Shown here in pieces: positions 26,190 through 36,731 of a stretch of 64,000 nucleotides of DNA. The first letter of the stretch is position 1. Each line of letters opens with the position of its first letter. The notes beneath the pieces were generated by a model, which worked only from the letters and a program-made list of their open reading frames with translations, ran no database searches and was not told the DNA's origin. The position numbers and the translations under genes were made by a program. Source of the stretch: Streptomyces chattanoogensis (lineage in GTDB: Bacteria > Actinomycetota > Actinomycetes > Streptomycetales > Streptomycetaceae); contig NZ_LGKG01000142.1 in assembly GCF_001294335.1 (NCBI RefSeq), forward strand, positions 37,264 to 101,263. Direction: 5' to 3'.

Positions 26190-28352
26190 CTACCGATTTC
26201 GTAGGTCTGCTGGGGTGGCGGCGGAGTGATCTTCGAGGAGCCGCTCCCCGGCGGCGCGGTGGAGCCGGGCCGCCGCCGGGTCGCCGAGCCGCTCGAGGGT
26301 GTCCGCAATCCGCAGCTGCAGTGCCGCCTCCAGGAGTCCGTCGCCCGCTTTCCGGACGGTCTCGAGCGCCTCGCGGCAGGCCCGCAGCGCCTCCTCGGGG
26401 CGTCCCGCGCACTCCAGGACGTGGGCCAGCTCACCGGTCGCCCGCGCCTGGCCCGCCGTATCACCCGCCCTGCGGTAGGTGCGCGTGGCGGTCCGCCACG
26501 CCTTGAGCGCCTCGTCCCACCGGCCCGCCCGGGCGTATGCGCCGCCGATCCGGCCGTGCAGCCGCGCCGCGTCCGCCCGCTCCCCGCGGGCGAGCCGCAG
26601 TTCCAGCGCCCGTCCGTACCAGTCCGCGGCCCGCTGCCAGTCCCCCCGCTCGCCGTACATACCGCCCAGCGACTCCAGCGCCCGGCCGGTGGCCACCGCA
26701 TCGTCCGCCGAGCGGGCCGCCTCCAGGGCGCCGCGGTAGCGGGTGAGCGCCGCATCCGTGCGTCCGGCCTGCGCGTCCAGGTCCGCGAGGTTGAGCAGCG
26801 CGGCGGCCTGCTCGCGCGCCAGCCCGCGCCGCCGGGCCACCTCGAGGACCAGCCCGTGCAGCGCGTAGAGGTCGGGCGCGGCCGCCTCGGGCCCCTGGTG
26901 CGCGAGCAGCGTACGGGTCAGCGCCGCCATCAACCGCCGGTCCAGCGTGTCGAGTTCACCGTCGGCGACGGCGATCCGGGCGGCGTCCAGCAGCACGCCG
27001 CGGCGGCCGCGCAGCCAGTCGGCGGCGGCGGCCCGCGAGGGGAAGCGCAGCGAGCGCGGCAGCCCGGCGACCTTCTGGCGGGCGGGCGAACCGGGCTCCT
27101 CGCTCATCGCCCGGCACGACACCAGCAGCCGTACGGTCCGCTGGAGCATCCGGGCGATGGCCAGCTGGATCTCGGCGGGCCGCTCGCAGTCCTCCAGCAG
27201 CTCGCGGACGAGCGGGGCGAGACAGCCGGGCAGCCGGTAGCGCGGGTGCCCCGCGGCGCCGTCGGGTGCCCCGTCCTGTCCCCCGCCCGGCCGCAGCATG
27301 CCCAGCGCGGTGAACTCGTGCAGCGCGGCCCCGGCCGTGCCGACCGAGCAGCCGGCCAGCGCGGCGACCGTGTGCGCGTCCACCAGGCCGCCGGGGGCCA
27401 GGACGGTCAGCCGCAGTATCCGGGCGGCGGGTGCGGGCAGCGCGTCGTAGGCGAGGCGGAAGGCGCGGTACAGCGGGCGGGCGGCGGTGGACAGACCCTC
27501 GGGCAGCGGTACGTCGCACAGCGCCTGGTGCAGATCGGCCAGCGAGGACCTGGGCCGGGCGGCGAGCCAGCCACCGGCCAGCACCAGGGCGGCGGGCTGG
27601 CCGGCGCATTCCTCGGCGACCGCGTCGGCGGTGCGGGGATCGACGGTGATCCGGGTCGGCCCGGCGAAACGGGCGAGGACGTCGACCGCGGCCGCGGCGT
27701 CCAGGCCGCCGAGGGTGCACGGCCGGACGTCGGGGATGCCGGTCAGCGGGCCCTGGGAGACCACCACGACCAGGCAGTCCGGGGCGTCCGGGAGCAGCGG
27801 TTCGACCTGTTCGGCGCCCGGGGCGTCGTCCAGGAACAGCAGGGCGCGGCGGCCGGCGAGCGCATCGCGCAGCAGCTCGCTCAGCTCGTCCTCGGCGGCG
27901 CCGGGCGGGGCATGGGTGCCGAGCGCCTCGAGCAGCTCGCGGGCGATCGCGTCGGTGGCGGCCGGTACCCCGTCCCGGCCGGTGAGCACGGCCCGCAGCA
28001 CACCGTCGGGATAGTCGGCGGCGAGCTCGCGCAGCAGCGCCTCGGCGAGCGCGGTACGGCCCGATCCGGGCCGGCCCGCGATCAGCAGGACGCGGCTGCG
28101 GGTGCCCCGGCGGCCGGTGAGGGTGTCCAGGCCGGTGCGTTCGATGTCGGCGCGGAGCGCCTTGAGCTCGCGGCGGCGGCCGGAGATCCGGACGGCGGGG
28201 GGCGCGGCGGCGGGCGCGGGAACGGTGACCGTGAGAGCACCATCCCGGCGGGGCCCCGATGCCCGCCGGGACGGCGCGGCCGCGGCACCCCCGGCCGGCC
28301 GGTGCTTCTCCTCCGGCGGGAGCTGCCCGCCGCCCACCGCCTGATCCGTCAC
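26190..28352 (-). CDS. STAND NTPase with tetratricopeptide repeats
   Basis: 720 residues from the GTG at 28352. A disordered Pro/Ala leader (1-53) is followed by a STAND/NB-ARC-like ATPase: Walker A GRPGSGRT at 93-100 with arginine in place of the invariant lysine, Walker B RRALLFLDDAPG near 195, and a winged-helix segment around 330-400 (ARILRLTVLAPGGLVDAHTV). The C-terminal 220 residues have at least five TPR motifs (for example ATGRALESLGGMYGERGDW). It resembles the core of AfsR-type regulators but lacks the SARP DNA-binding domain and any other effector. STAND proteins are signal-operated switches. Its partner is unknown. It lies between ald and a NUDIX gene, 171 nt from the latter. Confidence 0.82.
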   Translation of the reverse strand: MTDQAVGGGQLPPEEKHRPAGGAAAAPSRRASGPRRDGALTVTVPAPAAAPPAVRISGRRRELKALRADIERTGLDTLTGRRGTRSRVLLIAGRPGSGRTALAEALLRELAADYPDGVLRAVLTGRDGVPAATDAIARELLEALGTHAPPGAAEDELSELLRDALAGRRALLFLDDAPGAEQVEPLLPDAPDCLVVVVSQGPLTGIPDVRPCTLGGLDAAAAVDVLARFAGPTRITVDPRTADAVAEECAGQPAALVLAGGWLAARPRSSLADLHQALCDVPLPEGLSTAARPLYRAFRLAYDALPAPAARILRLTVLAPGGLVDAHTVAALAGCSVGTAGAALHEFTALGMLRPGGGQDGAPDGAAGHPRYRLPGCLAPLVRELLEDCERPAEIQLAIARMLQRTVRLLVSCRAMSEEPGSPARQKVAGLPRSLRFPSRAAAADWLRGRRGVLLDAARIAVADGELDTLDRRLMAALTRTLLAHQGPEAAAPDLYALHGLVLEVARRRGLAREQAAALLNLADLDAQAGRTDAALTRYRGALEAARSADDAVATGRALESLGGMYGERGDWQRAADWYGRALELRLARGERADAARLHGRIGGAYARAGRWDEALKAWRTATRTYRRAGDTAGQARATGELAHVLECAGRPEEALRACREALETVRKAGDGLLEAALQLRIADTLERLGDPAAARLHRAAGERLLEDHSAATPADLRNR

Positions 28353-28522
28353 CGGCCACGCTCCTGTCCAGCTGCGCGTACGAGCCCGCCGAGATCGCCG
28401 ACGGGAACGCTGCCGAGCGTAGTTCACGACCCGTCACCGGCCGCGCTCAGCGGGGCGGTTGGTCACTCGATCGGAACAGAAGATCATCAGACCGGTTACG
28501 AAAGCGACCGGTCAGCGGCCGG

Positions 28523-29149
28523 TCAGGCCTCGAAGGGACGGGCCGGCCACGGCGCGTCGGCCGGCCGCAGCGCGTCCAGGCCCTCGCCGGCCTGCGCCGC
28601 GGTCAGCGCCAGCACCCCCACCACCAGGCAGTTGTTGTGCAGCTCACCGGCGAGCACCCCGCGCACCAGCTCGTCCTGCGGCACCCGCGCCAGCTCCATG
28701 TCGGCCTCCTCCTCGGAGACCTCGAACCGCTCCCCCTCGGCCGCGGACAGATCCCGGGCGAGGAAGATCCGTACGGCCTCGTCGCAGCCGCCCGGCGTCG
28801 TATAGACATCGGTCAGCACCCGCCAGTCCTCCGCCTTGACGTGTGCCTCCTCGTACAGCTCGCGCTGGGCGGCGTGCAGCGGGTTCTCGCCGGGGATGTC
28901 GAGCAGCCCGGCCGGGATCTCCCACAGCCTCTGGCGTACCGGATGGCGGTACTGGCGCAGCACCAGCACCCGGCCCTCGTCGTCGAGGGCGAGCACGGCC
29001 ACCGAGCCGGGGTGGACCTGGTAGTCGCGCTTGACGGTGCCGCCGTCGGGCATGACGACCTCGTCGGTGCGCACGCTGGTCTTGTTCCCGGTGAACGGCG
29101 TCGCGGTCGCGGTGACCGTCCACTCCTCCGGGGTGTCCTTGATCGCCAT
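28523..29149 (-). CDS. NUDIX hydrolase, ADP-ribose pyrophosphatase-like
   Basis: 208 residues from the ATG at 29149 (AGGAGG lies just upstream). The NUDIX box runs PAGLLDIPGENPLHAAQREL then YEEAH; the R-E-L-x-E-E metal-binding core is intact, while the usual closing glycine is histidine. The preceding VLRQYRHPVRQRLWEIPAG matches ADP-ribose pyrophosphatases, which use the R-Q-Y-R motif, and TPGGCDEAVRIFLARDL follows. The family hydrolyses ADP-ribose to AMP and ribose-5-phosphate. In actinobacteria the gene follows pyrG; here it is 104 nt downstream of it, behind a terminator. Confidence 0.88.
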   Translation of the reverse strand: MAIKDTPEEWTVTATATPFTGNKTSVRTDEVVMPDGGTVKRDYQVHPGSVAVLALDDEGRVLVLRQYRHPVRQRLWEIPAGLLDIPGENPLHAAQRELYEEAHVKAEDWRVLTDVYTTPGGCDEAVRIFLARDLSAAEGERFEVSEEEADMELARVPQDELVRGVLAGELHNNCLVVGVLALTAAQAGEGLDALRPADAPWPARPFEA

Positions 29150-29191
29150 GACGCGCGTCCTCCTGTATGTGCCGTGCCTGTGCCAACGCAA

Positions 29192-29228
29192 CCGGGGCAC
29201 GGCCTCGCAGAACGAGGCCGCACCCCGG
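29192..29228 (-). terminator. Terminator between pyrG and the NUDIX gene
   Basis: Arms 29192-29207 (CCGGGGCACGGCCTCG) and 29213-29228 pair at 14 of 16 positions around a 5-nt loop, 25 nt after the pyrG stop. It may attenuate rather than fully stop transcription, since a ribosome site for the NUDIX gene follows within 50 nt. Confidence 0.65.
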
Positions 29229-29252
29229 CAACCGTATCCGTCGCGGTGTCCG

Positions 29253-30929
<1,677 letters not shown>

Positions 30930-31351
30930 GAGGGAGCTCCCGTGGTCGCGAGGTGGAGAGGTGCGAAGCGGCCGGACCTGGTGTTCCAGGGGTGCCGTCG
31001 CTGCGGTTCGGGGGTGCCGTGACTACTGCTGGATCCCACCGGTCCACGGGGTACCAGGCTATCAGCGACCGGGCATGGTCGCGCCCGCCCACGCAGGGTG
31101 ACGTTTGGGTCGTCGCGCATGGTTACGACGGCGTGACACAGCCCACCCGATCGGACCATTCCACTCCTCGCGAGCGTCGCGCGGATCGCTCATCTGCGTC
31201 GTATCCTGCTCGGACACTCGCTAACGAGCCGCCCGGGAAGGCACCACCCCCGCCCGATTTCCGGTCCCGCTGCTCGGCGAAGTTTCATGGGCAGGACGGA
31301 CAGTACATACGTCCCATGGGGGGCGTGACTCCAGTTCGACGGGAGATGCAC
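30930..31351. other. Divergent intergenic region between pyrG and the GH15 gene
   Basis: 422 nt, presumably holding both promoters. Several in-frame ATG/GTG codons precede the chosen GH15 start, but the sequence they would encode is not protein-like. No tRNA, hairpin terminator or known riboswitch is recognised. Confidence 0.45.
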
Positions 31352-33157
31352 GTGGCCGGGCGCATCGAGGACTACGCACTCATCGGCGATATGCAGACGG
31401 CCGCTCTGGTGTGCCGGGACGGCACGGTCGACTGGCTGTGCCTGCCCCGCTTCGACTCACCCGCAGTCTTCGCGGGACTGCTGGGCACCGAGGAGCACGG
31501 CTTCTGGCGGATGGGCCCGGCCTACGGCCCCGGCGCCGGTCCCCGGCCCGCCGACCGCCGCCGCTACCGGGGGGACTCCCTGGTGCTGGAATCCGAGTGG
31601 GACACCCCGCGCGGCACGGTCCGGGTGATCGACTTCATGCCGCCGCGCGACGGGGCGCCGCAGGTGATCCGCATCGTGGAGGGGGTCAGCGGCCGCGTCC
31701 CGATGCGTTCGGAGCTGCGGATGCGGTTCGCGTACGGCTGGGTGGTGCCCTGGGTCCACAAGCGCGAGGGCCGCACCGTCGCCGTCGCGGGCCCGGACTC
31801 GGTATGGCTGGACACCGAGGCCGAGACCTACGGCAAGGACCTGACGACGTACTCCGACTTCACCGTCTCCCCCGGCGACCGGATCGCCTTCACCATCAGC
31901 TGGCAGCCCTCGCACCACCAGCCGCCCGCCCTGGCCGAGCCGGAGGCGGCGCTGGAGGCCACCGAGGAGTTCTGGCGCGAGTGGGTCGAGCACTGTACGT
32001 ACCACGGCCCCTACCGCGATGCGGTGGTCCGCTCGCTGATCACCCTCAAGGCCCTCACCTACGCGCCGACCGGCGGCATCGTCGCCGCACCGACGACCTC
32101 CCTGCCCGAGTGCATCGGCGGCGTCCGCAACTGGGACTACCGCTTCACCTGGCTCCGCGACGCCGCGATCACCCTCTCCTCCCTCCTGCGCACCGGCTAC
32201 CGCGAAGAGGCGCGGGCCTGGCGCGAGTGGCTGCTGCGGGCGGTGGCCGGCGATCCGGACAACCTCCAGATCATGTACGGCATCGCCGGCGAGCGGGAGC
32301 TGGGCGAGAACGAACTCAACTGGCTTCCCGGGTACGAGAATTCGAGCCCGGTGCGGGTCGGCAACGGCGCCGCGGGCCAGCTCCAGCTGGACGTCTACGG
32401 CGAGGTCACCGAGGCCCTGCACCTGGCGCACATGACCGGTCTGGCCCGTAACGACTACGCCTCCCTCCTCCAGATCAAGCTGATCCAGTGGGTGGAGAAA
32501 CACTGGGACCAGCCCGACGAGGGCATCTGGGAGGTCCGCGGGCCGCGCCGGCACTTCGTCCACTCCAAGGTCATGACCTGGGTCGCCGTCGACCGCACCG
32601 TCAAGCTGATCGAGTCGGGCGATGTGGACGGCCCGCTGGAGCGGTGGAAGGACCTGCGCGAGACCATCCACCGCGACGTCTGCGAGAAGGGTTACGACAA
32701 GGAGCGCAACACCTTCACCCAGTCCTACGGCTCCCAGGAGCTGGACGCCTCGCTGCTCCTCATCCCCCAGATGGGTTTTCTGCCGCCGGACGACAAGCGC
32801 GTCATCGGCACCATCGAGGCGATCCAGCGCGAGCTGTCCACCGAGGACGGGTTCATCCTGCGCTACCCCACCTCCGGCGAGGACGACCTCGGCGTGGACG
32901 GTCTGGAGGGCGAGGAGGGCGCGTTCCTGGCCTGCTCCTTCTGGCTCGCCGACGACCTGGCGATGATCGGCAGGGTGGAGGAGGCCCGCAAGCTCTTCGA
33001 GAAGCTGCTCTCGCTCCGCAACGACCTGGGACTGCTCGCGGAGGAGTGGGACCCCCGGCTCAAGCGCCAGGTGGGCAACTTCCCGCAGGCGTTCAGCCAC
33101 GTCCCGCTGATCGACACGGCGCTGCGGCTGACGGCGAGCGGGGCGTACGGCGGCTGA
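31352..33157 (+). CDS. Glycoside hydrolase family 15 protein (trehalase/glucoamylase type)
   Basis: 601 residues from the GTG at 31352, chosen because GGGAG ends 6 nt upstream and the family starts (V/M)AGRIEDYALIGD. The N-terminal beta-sandwich has ALVCRDGTVDWLCLPRFDSP; the (alpha/alpha)6 barrel holds VRNWDYRFTWLRDAAITLSS and LNWLPGYENSSPVRVGNGA. EEWDPRLKRQVGNFPQAFSH near the C-terminus contains the second catalytic glutamate. No signal peptide is visible, so it is cytoplasmic. This actinobacterial branch includes characterised trehalases, so trehalose or a short alpha-glucan is the likely substrate. It is divergent from pyrG and next to the GH64/GH16/LacI cassette. Confidence 0.88.
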   Translation: MAGRIEDYALIGDMQTAALVCRDGTVDWLCLPRFDSPAVFAGLLGTEEHGFWRMGPAYGPGAGPRPADRRRYRGDSLVLESEWDTPRGTVRVIDFMPPRDGAPQVIRIVEGVSGRVPMRSELRMRFAYGWVVPWVHKREGRTVAVAGPDSVWLDTEAETYGKDLTTYSDFTVSPGDRIAFTISWQPSHHQPPALAEPEAALEATEEFWREWVEHCTYHGPYRDAVVRSLITLKALTYAPTGGIVAAPTTSLPECIGGVRNWDYRFTWLRDAAITLSSLLRTGYREEARAWREWLLRAVAGDPDNLQIMYGIAGERELGENELNWLPGYENSSPVRVGNGAAGQLQLDVYGEVTEALHLAHMTGLARNDYASLLQIKLIQWVEKHWDQPDEGIWEVRGPRRHFVHSKVMTWVAVDRTVKLIESGDVDGPLERWKDLRETIHRDVCEKGYDKERNTFTQSYGSQELDASLLLIPQMGFLPPDDKRVIGTIEAIQRELSTEDGFILRYPTSGEDDLGVDGLEGEEGAFLACSFWLADDLAMIGRVEEARKLFEKLLSLRNDLGLLAEEWDPRLKRQVGNFPQAFSHVPLIDTALRLTASGAYGG

Positions 33158-33202
33158 CGGGAGCGGCGGGCCTCGATCCTGCGGCCCGCCGCACACCCCG
33201 GC

Positions 33203-34372
33203 TCAGAACGGGGTGAGGGTGAGCGTCAGCTCCTTCGGGGCGCCGTCCTCGATGTACGAGGCCCATCCCGCGACATCGTCGAAGGCGAAGCCGTACGCCT
33301 TGCCGTCCAGGGTCGCCGCGTGCATGGCCTTGGCGTAGTGGTTGGTGAGCCGCTCCTGGTAGAAGGCGGCCGGGTCGGTGGTGGGCTGGGCGGCGTGTGC
33401 GGCGAGTGTGGAGCGGTTGAGGGCGGCGCCCAGGACGGCGGCGACCGGGCCCAGGGTGCCGTCGTTCGGGGCGGCGAGGGTGCCGTCGCAGAAGAGGACG
33501 TCGCGGGTGGACGGCTTGGCGAACGACACCGTGCCGGGCCCGGTGAAGGTGAGCTTGCCGCCGCTGACCCGGCCGGTGAAGGTGCCCGCGTTCGTCGTGA
33601 CGGTGAGGTCCTTGGACGCGTAGGCGGCCCAGGCCTCGTCGATGGCGGGCGCGAGGTGGTCCTTCCCGAACAGCCCGCTGTCCAGGCCGTGCCCCGGCGC
33701 GATGACCCGCTTGTCGCCGATGACCAGGCGGTCGAACCCCTCGGACGCCCTGACATCGGCGAAGACCTTGGCGCGAGCGCCGTCCTTGAGTGTGCCGGTG
33801 GTCTGCTCCTTGGCGCCGCTGAGCTTGATCGCGAGCGGGACGCTGAACATGTCGACCATGGTGGTGTTGCAGTACATGCCGCCGGAGTTGTACGTGAACT
33901 CGGCGCAGTCGTGCAGCACGTCGTAATTGGGGTCGGACGCGACCCAGCCCGCCGGATAGGCCAGGGCCGCCTTCCCGTTGCCGTCCTCGACAGCCTTGAA
34001 CCTGAGCTTGGCGCCGAGCGCGGTGTAGATCCGGCCGGACATCTGCGGCAGCCGGAGCGTGGTGGTGCCGGTGGCCGCGAGAGGTATGGCGTAGTCGGTG
34101 AAGCCGTCCGGGCCGTTGTCGGCGAGTGCGACGGGCTTGAGTTCGCCGTCCGGGGTGACATGCACCTGCTGGGTACCGTCGTTGCCGACGATATAGACCC
34201 ATACCGAGGAATTCGCGTACTCCCCCGAGGCGTTGACGATGTGCAGGGGCAGACCCGCGGCGGCCCGGCCCGCGGGGGCCTGGGTGCCGGCGGCGCGGCC
34301 GGCGAGGGCGAGTCCGGAGGCGGTGGCGGCGCCGGCGGCGAGTCCGCCGAGCAGGGTGCGGCGGGTGATCAC
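33203..34372 (-). CDS. Secreted GH64 beta-1,3-glucanase
   Basis: 389 residues from a GTG at 34372 that overlaps the GH16 stop by 4 nt (GTGA). The start V/MITRRTLLGGLAAG is a twin-arginine signal with cleavage near residue 30-40. The GH64 fold follows, with LPLHIVNASG at its start, YANSSVWVYIVGND and the catalytic region around HDCAEFTYNSGGMYCNTTMV, then LTNHYAKAMHAATLDGKAYG. GH64 enzymes release laminaripentaose-type oligosaccharides from beta-1,3-glucan with inversion. No carbohydrate-binding module is attached. With the GH16 enzyme and the LacI regulator it forms a beta-1,3-glucan use unit. Confidence 0.9.
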   Translation of the reverse strand: MITRRTLLGGLAAGAATASGLALAGRAAGTQAPAGRAAAGLPLHIVNASGEYANSSVWVYIVGNDGTQQVHVTPDGELKPVALADNGPDGFTDYAIPLAATGTTTLRLPQMSGRIYTALGAKLRFKAVEDGNGKAALAYPAGWVASDPNYDVLHDCAEFTYNSGGMYCNTTMVDMFSVPLAIKLSGAKEQTTGTLKDGARAKVFADVRASEGFDRLVIGDKRVIAPGHGLDSGLFGKDHLAPAIDEAWAAYASKDLTVTTNAGTFTGRVSGGKLTFTGPGTVSFAKPSTRDVLFCDGTLAAPNDGTLGPVAAVLGAALNRSTLAAHAAQPTTDPAAFYQERLTNHYAKAMHAATLDGKAYGFAFDDVAGWASYIEDGAPKELTLTLTPF

Positions 34373-35418
34373 GAGGCGGCTCCTTGGCGTGCGGTACGGG
34401 CCGGGGCGGGCTGGGCGACGGATACGGCGACATGGTCGACGAGCAGCGAGGCACCCGGCCGGGTGGCGTCGGTGGGGGTGGCGGTGCCCGCGACACCGTC
34501 CGGGAAGGCGCCGCCCATCGCGAGGTTGAGCAGCAGGAAGTGGCCGTGGTGGGTGGCCTTCGCCCAGGTGTCGGCGTCCATCTCGGAGGCGTTGACGGTG
34601 TGGTAGCGCTGTCCGTCCACGTACCAGTTCAGGGATTCCGCGGCACCGTCGGTGCGGTCGAGTTCGAGTGCGTAGGTGTGGAATCCGGCCTGGCAGGCGG
34701 TGCCCGGGCAGTCGCGGGTATTCCCCTTGCCCTGGGTCTCGTTGCACGGTCCGCCCGGGCTGACGCCGCAGTGCAGCGTGCCCCAGACCTTGTTGATGCC
34801 GTTGACGTTCTCCATGACGTCGAATTCGCCGATGCCCGGCCAGTTCTGGTAGTTGCCCCGGTAGGCGTCGCCGAGCGTCCAGAAGGCCGGCCAGTAGCCG
34901 AGTGCGGCGTCCCCGGAGACATCGGGCATCCGGATGCTCGCCTCGATGCGCAGTTTGCCGCCGGCCGGCGCGGCGAAGTCGGTGCGGCGGGTCTCGATCC
35001 GGCCGGAGGTCCAGTCGGCGCCGTCCTTCAGTGCGGTGATCCTGAGATGGCCGGCGCCGTCGAGCTGGAGGTTCTCGGGGCGGTCGGTGTAGGTCTCGCG
35101 TTCGCCGGTGCCCCAGTTGGCCGGGCCGCCCGGGTAGCCGGTGCCGGTGTCGGTGATCCAGTCGTCGGCGGAGGGCTTCGCTCCGGCGGCGCCGTCGAAG
35201 TCGGTGCGCCAGACCTCCTGGAAGGCGGCCTCCCGGGGGGCGGGGGCGGCTGTGGGGGCGGTGGCTTCCCCTGCGGAGGCCGTGGGGAGTGCAAGGGCGT
35301 ACGCGGTGACGAGTGCGGTGCTCGTGGCGAAGAGCACCGCTCTCCTTCGCGAGGCCCTCCTTCTCGGAGCTTTCTTTCTCATGCCCATGACATTCACGTC
35401 GGGGACATTCATGCTCAT
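34369..35418 (-). CDS. Secreted GH16 glycoside hydrolase (beta-glucanase)
   Basis: 349 residues from the ATG at 35418 (AGGAG 8 nt upstream). Residues 1-50 form a long basic signal peptide (RKKAPRRRASRRRAVLF, then ALVTAYALALPTASAGE). The GH16 catalytic motif is EFDVMEN, with E198 nucleophile, D200, and E203 acid/base, preceded by YWPAFWTLGD. WPGIGEFD and WGTLHCG are also typical of laminarinases. The enzyme hydrolyses internal beta-1,3(-1,4) bonds with retention. No CBM is seen. It is first in a unit with GH64. The 26-bp LacI operator-like palindrome lies 53 nt upstream of its start, in the gap shared with the lacI gene. Confidence 0.9.
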   Translation of the reverse strand: MSMNVPDVNVMGMRKKAPRRRASRRRAVLFATSTALVTAYALALPTASAGEATAPTAAPAPREAAFQEVWRTDFDGAAGAKPSADDWITDTGTGYPGGPANWGTGERETYTDRPENLQLDGAGHLRITALKDGADWTSGRIETRRTDFAAPAGGKLRIEASIRMPDVSGDAALGYWPAFWTLGDAYRGNYQNWPGIGEFDVMENVNGINKVWGTLHCGVSPGGPCNETQGKGNTRDCPGTACQAGFHTYALELDRTDGAAESLNWYVDGQRYHTVNASEMDADTWAKATHHGHFLLLNLAMGGAFPDGVAGTATPTDATRPGASLLVDHVAVSVAQPAPARTARQGAAS

Positions 35419-35470
35419 GACAGTCTCTCCTCGGCACGGTGGGGGGTAGTGAGGAGTTCCGTGGGGCACT

Positions 35471-35496
35471 ACGGGATGAGAGCGCTCTCATCCCGT
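35471..35496. promoter_or_regulatory. LacI-type operator, 26-bp perfect palindrome
   Basis: A perfect dyad of 26 bp whose core is GAGAGCGCTCTC; the full arms read ACGGGATGAGAGC and its complement. The central CG step and the 12-14-bp core are typical of LacI/GalR sites, including Streptomyces CebR (TGGGAGCGCTCCCA). It lies between the divergent GH16 gene and lacI, so one site can serve both. Confidence 0.85.
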
Positions 35497-35559
35497 GCCC
35501 CGTGAACCCTGCCGACTCGACGGCACACCGTCAAGTCACCGCGTGGAAAAAGGAGTTGC

Positions 35560-36606
35560 ATGGTGTCCGACCCGAAGGGCCCACGACCGACGCTGGAGGC
35601 CGTGGCGGCCCGCGCCGGAGTCTCCCGGGCCACGGTCTCCCGCGTGGTCAACGGCGGTACGGGCGTCCGGGACGCGGTCCGGGAGCGGGTCCGGCAGGTG
35701 GTGGCCGAGCTGGGCTACGTACCGAACAGCGCGGCCCGCTCCCTGGTCACCCGGCGTACCGGCGCGGTCGCCGTGATCATCGCCGAGCCGGAGACCCGGA
35801 TCTTCACCGACCCGTTCTTCGGCCGCCAGCTCCGCGGCATCAGCCACGAGCTCTCGGCCGCGGACACCCAGCTCGTCCTTCTCCTTGTCGAGCACCGCGA
35901 CAACTACGCCCGCATCGGCCGCTATCTGGCGGGCGGGCATGCCGACGGCGCGCTGATGTTCTCGCTGCACGGCGACGACCCGCTGCCCGCGATGGCCGAG
36001 CGCGCCGGACTGCCCACCGTCTACGGCGGCCGCCCCGGCTGGCCCGGCGCCGACCGCGCGCCGCGGCCGCTGTACGTCGACACCGACAACCGCGACGGCG
36101 CCCGTCAGGCCGTACGGCATCTCCTCGGCCGCGGCCGCCGCCGGATCGCCGTGATCACCGGCCCGCTCGACCAGACCTCCGCGCTCGACCGCCTCGACGG
36201 CTACCGCGATGCCCTGGGCACCGCGAATCCGGACCCGGGGCTGATCGCGGACGGCGGATTCACCGCGCTCGGCGGCGAACACGCCATGGCCCGGCTCCTC
36301 GATGCCGCCCCCGACCTGGACGCCGTCTTCGTCTGCTCCGACCTGATGGCGAACGGCGCGCTGCGCACGCTGCGGGCCCGCGGACGCCGGGTGCCGGACG
36401 ATGTGGCGGTGGTCGGCTACGACGACCTCGAGCCCGCGGCCTGGGCGGACCCGCCGCTGACCACGGTGCGGCAGGACGTGGAGGAGATGGGCCGCCTGAT
36501 GGCCCGGCTGCTGCTGCGGCGGCTGGGGGCCGGGGGGACGGGGGCGGGCCCGGACCTCGCACCGGTGATCACGGAGCCGCGGCTGGTGGTGCGCGAGTCC
36601 TCGTGA
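35560..36606 (+). CDS. LacI-family transcriptional regulator
   Basis: 348 residues. The N-terminal helix-turn-helix is PTLEAVAARAGVSRATVSRV (residues 8-27) with the hinge helix YVPNSAARSLVT. The periplasmic-binding-like effector domain follows: VFVCSDLMANGALRTLRARG and DDVAVVGYDDLEPAAW, including the D-x-x-A-x-G region, ending QDVEEMGRLMARLLL. Divergent from the GH16-GH64 unit and 64 nt from the perfect palindrome at 35471-35496. It probably represses the glucanases and itself, with a laminari- or gluco-oligosaccharide as inducer (inference). ATG at 35560; a GTG three bases later has better spacing. Confidence 0.9.
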   Translation: MVSDPKGPRPTLEAVAARAGVSRATVSRVVNGGTGVRDAVRERVRQVVAELGYVPNSAARSLVTRRTGAVAVIIAEPETRIFTDPFFGRQLRGISHELSAADTQLVLLLVEHRDNYARIGRYLAGGHADGALMFSLHGDDPLPAMAERAGLPTVYGGRPGWPGADRAPRPLYVDTDNRDGARQAVRHLLGRGRRRIAVITGPLDQTSALDRLDGYRDALGTANPDPGLIADGGFTALGGEHAMARLLDAAPDLDAVFVCSDLMANGALRTLRARGRRVPDDVAVVGYDDLEPAAWADPPLTTVRQDVEEMGRLMARLLLRRLGAGGTGAGPDLAPVITEPRLVVRESS

Positions 36607-36731
36607 GGGGCGGCGGGGGCGGACGGGGCCTACCGCAGGTACCGGGAGGCGGGGCGGGGCCGGTGTGCCGGGGGTGCTGCCATCCGGACCGTGCCCCTCC
36701 GGATAGCGGACTGCGGGTACCGTTCGTCGCC

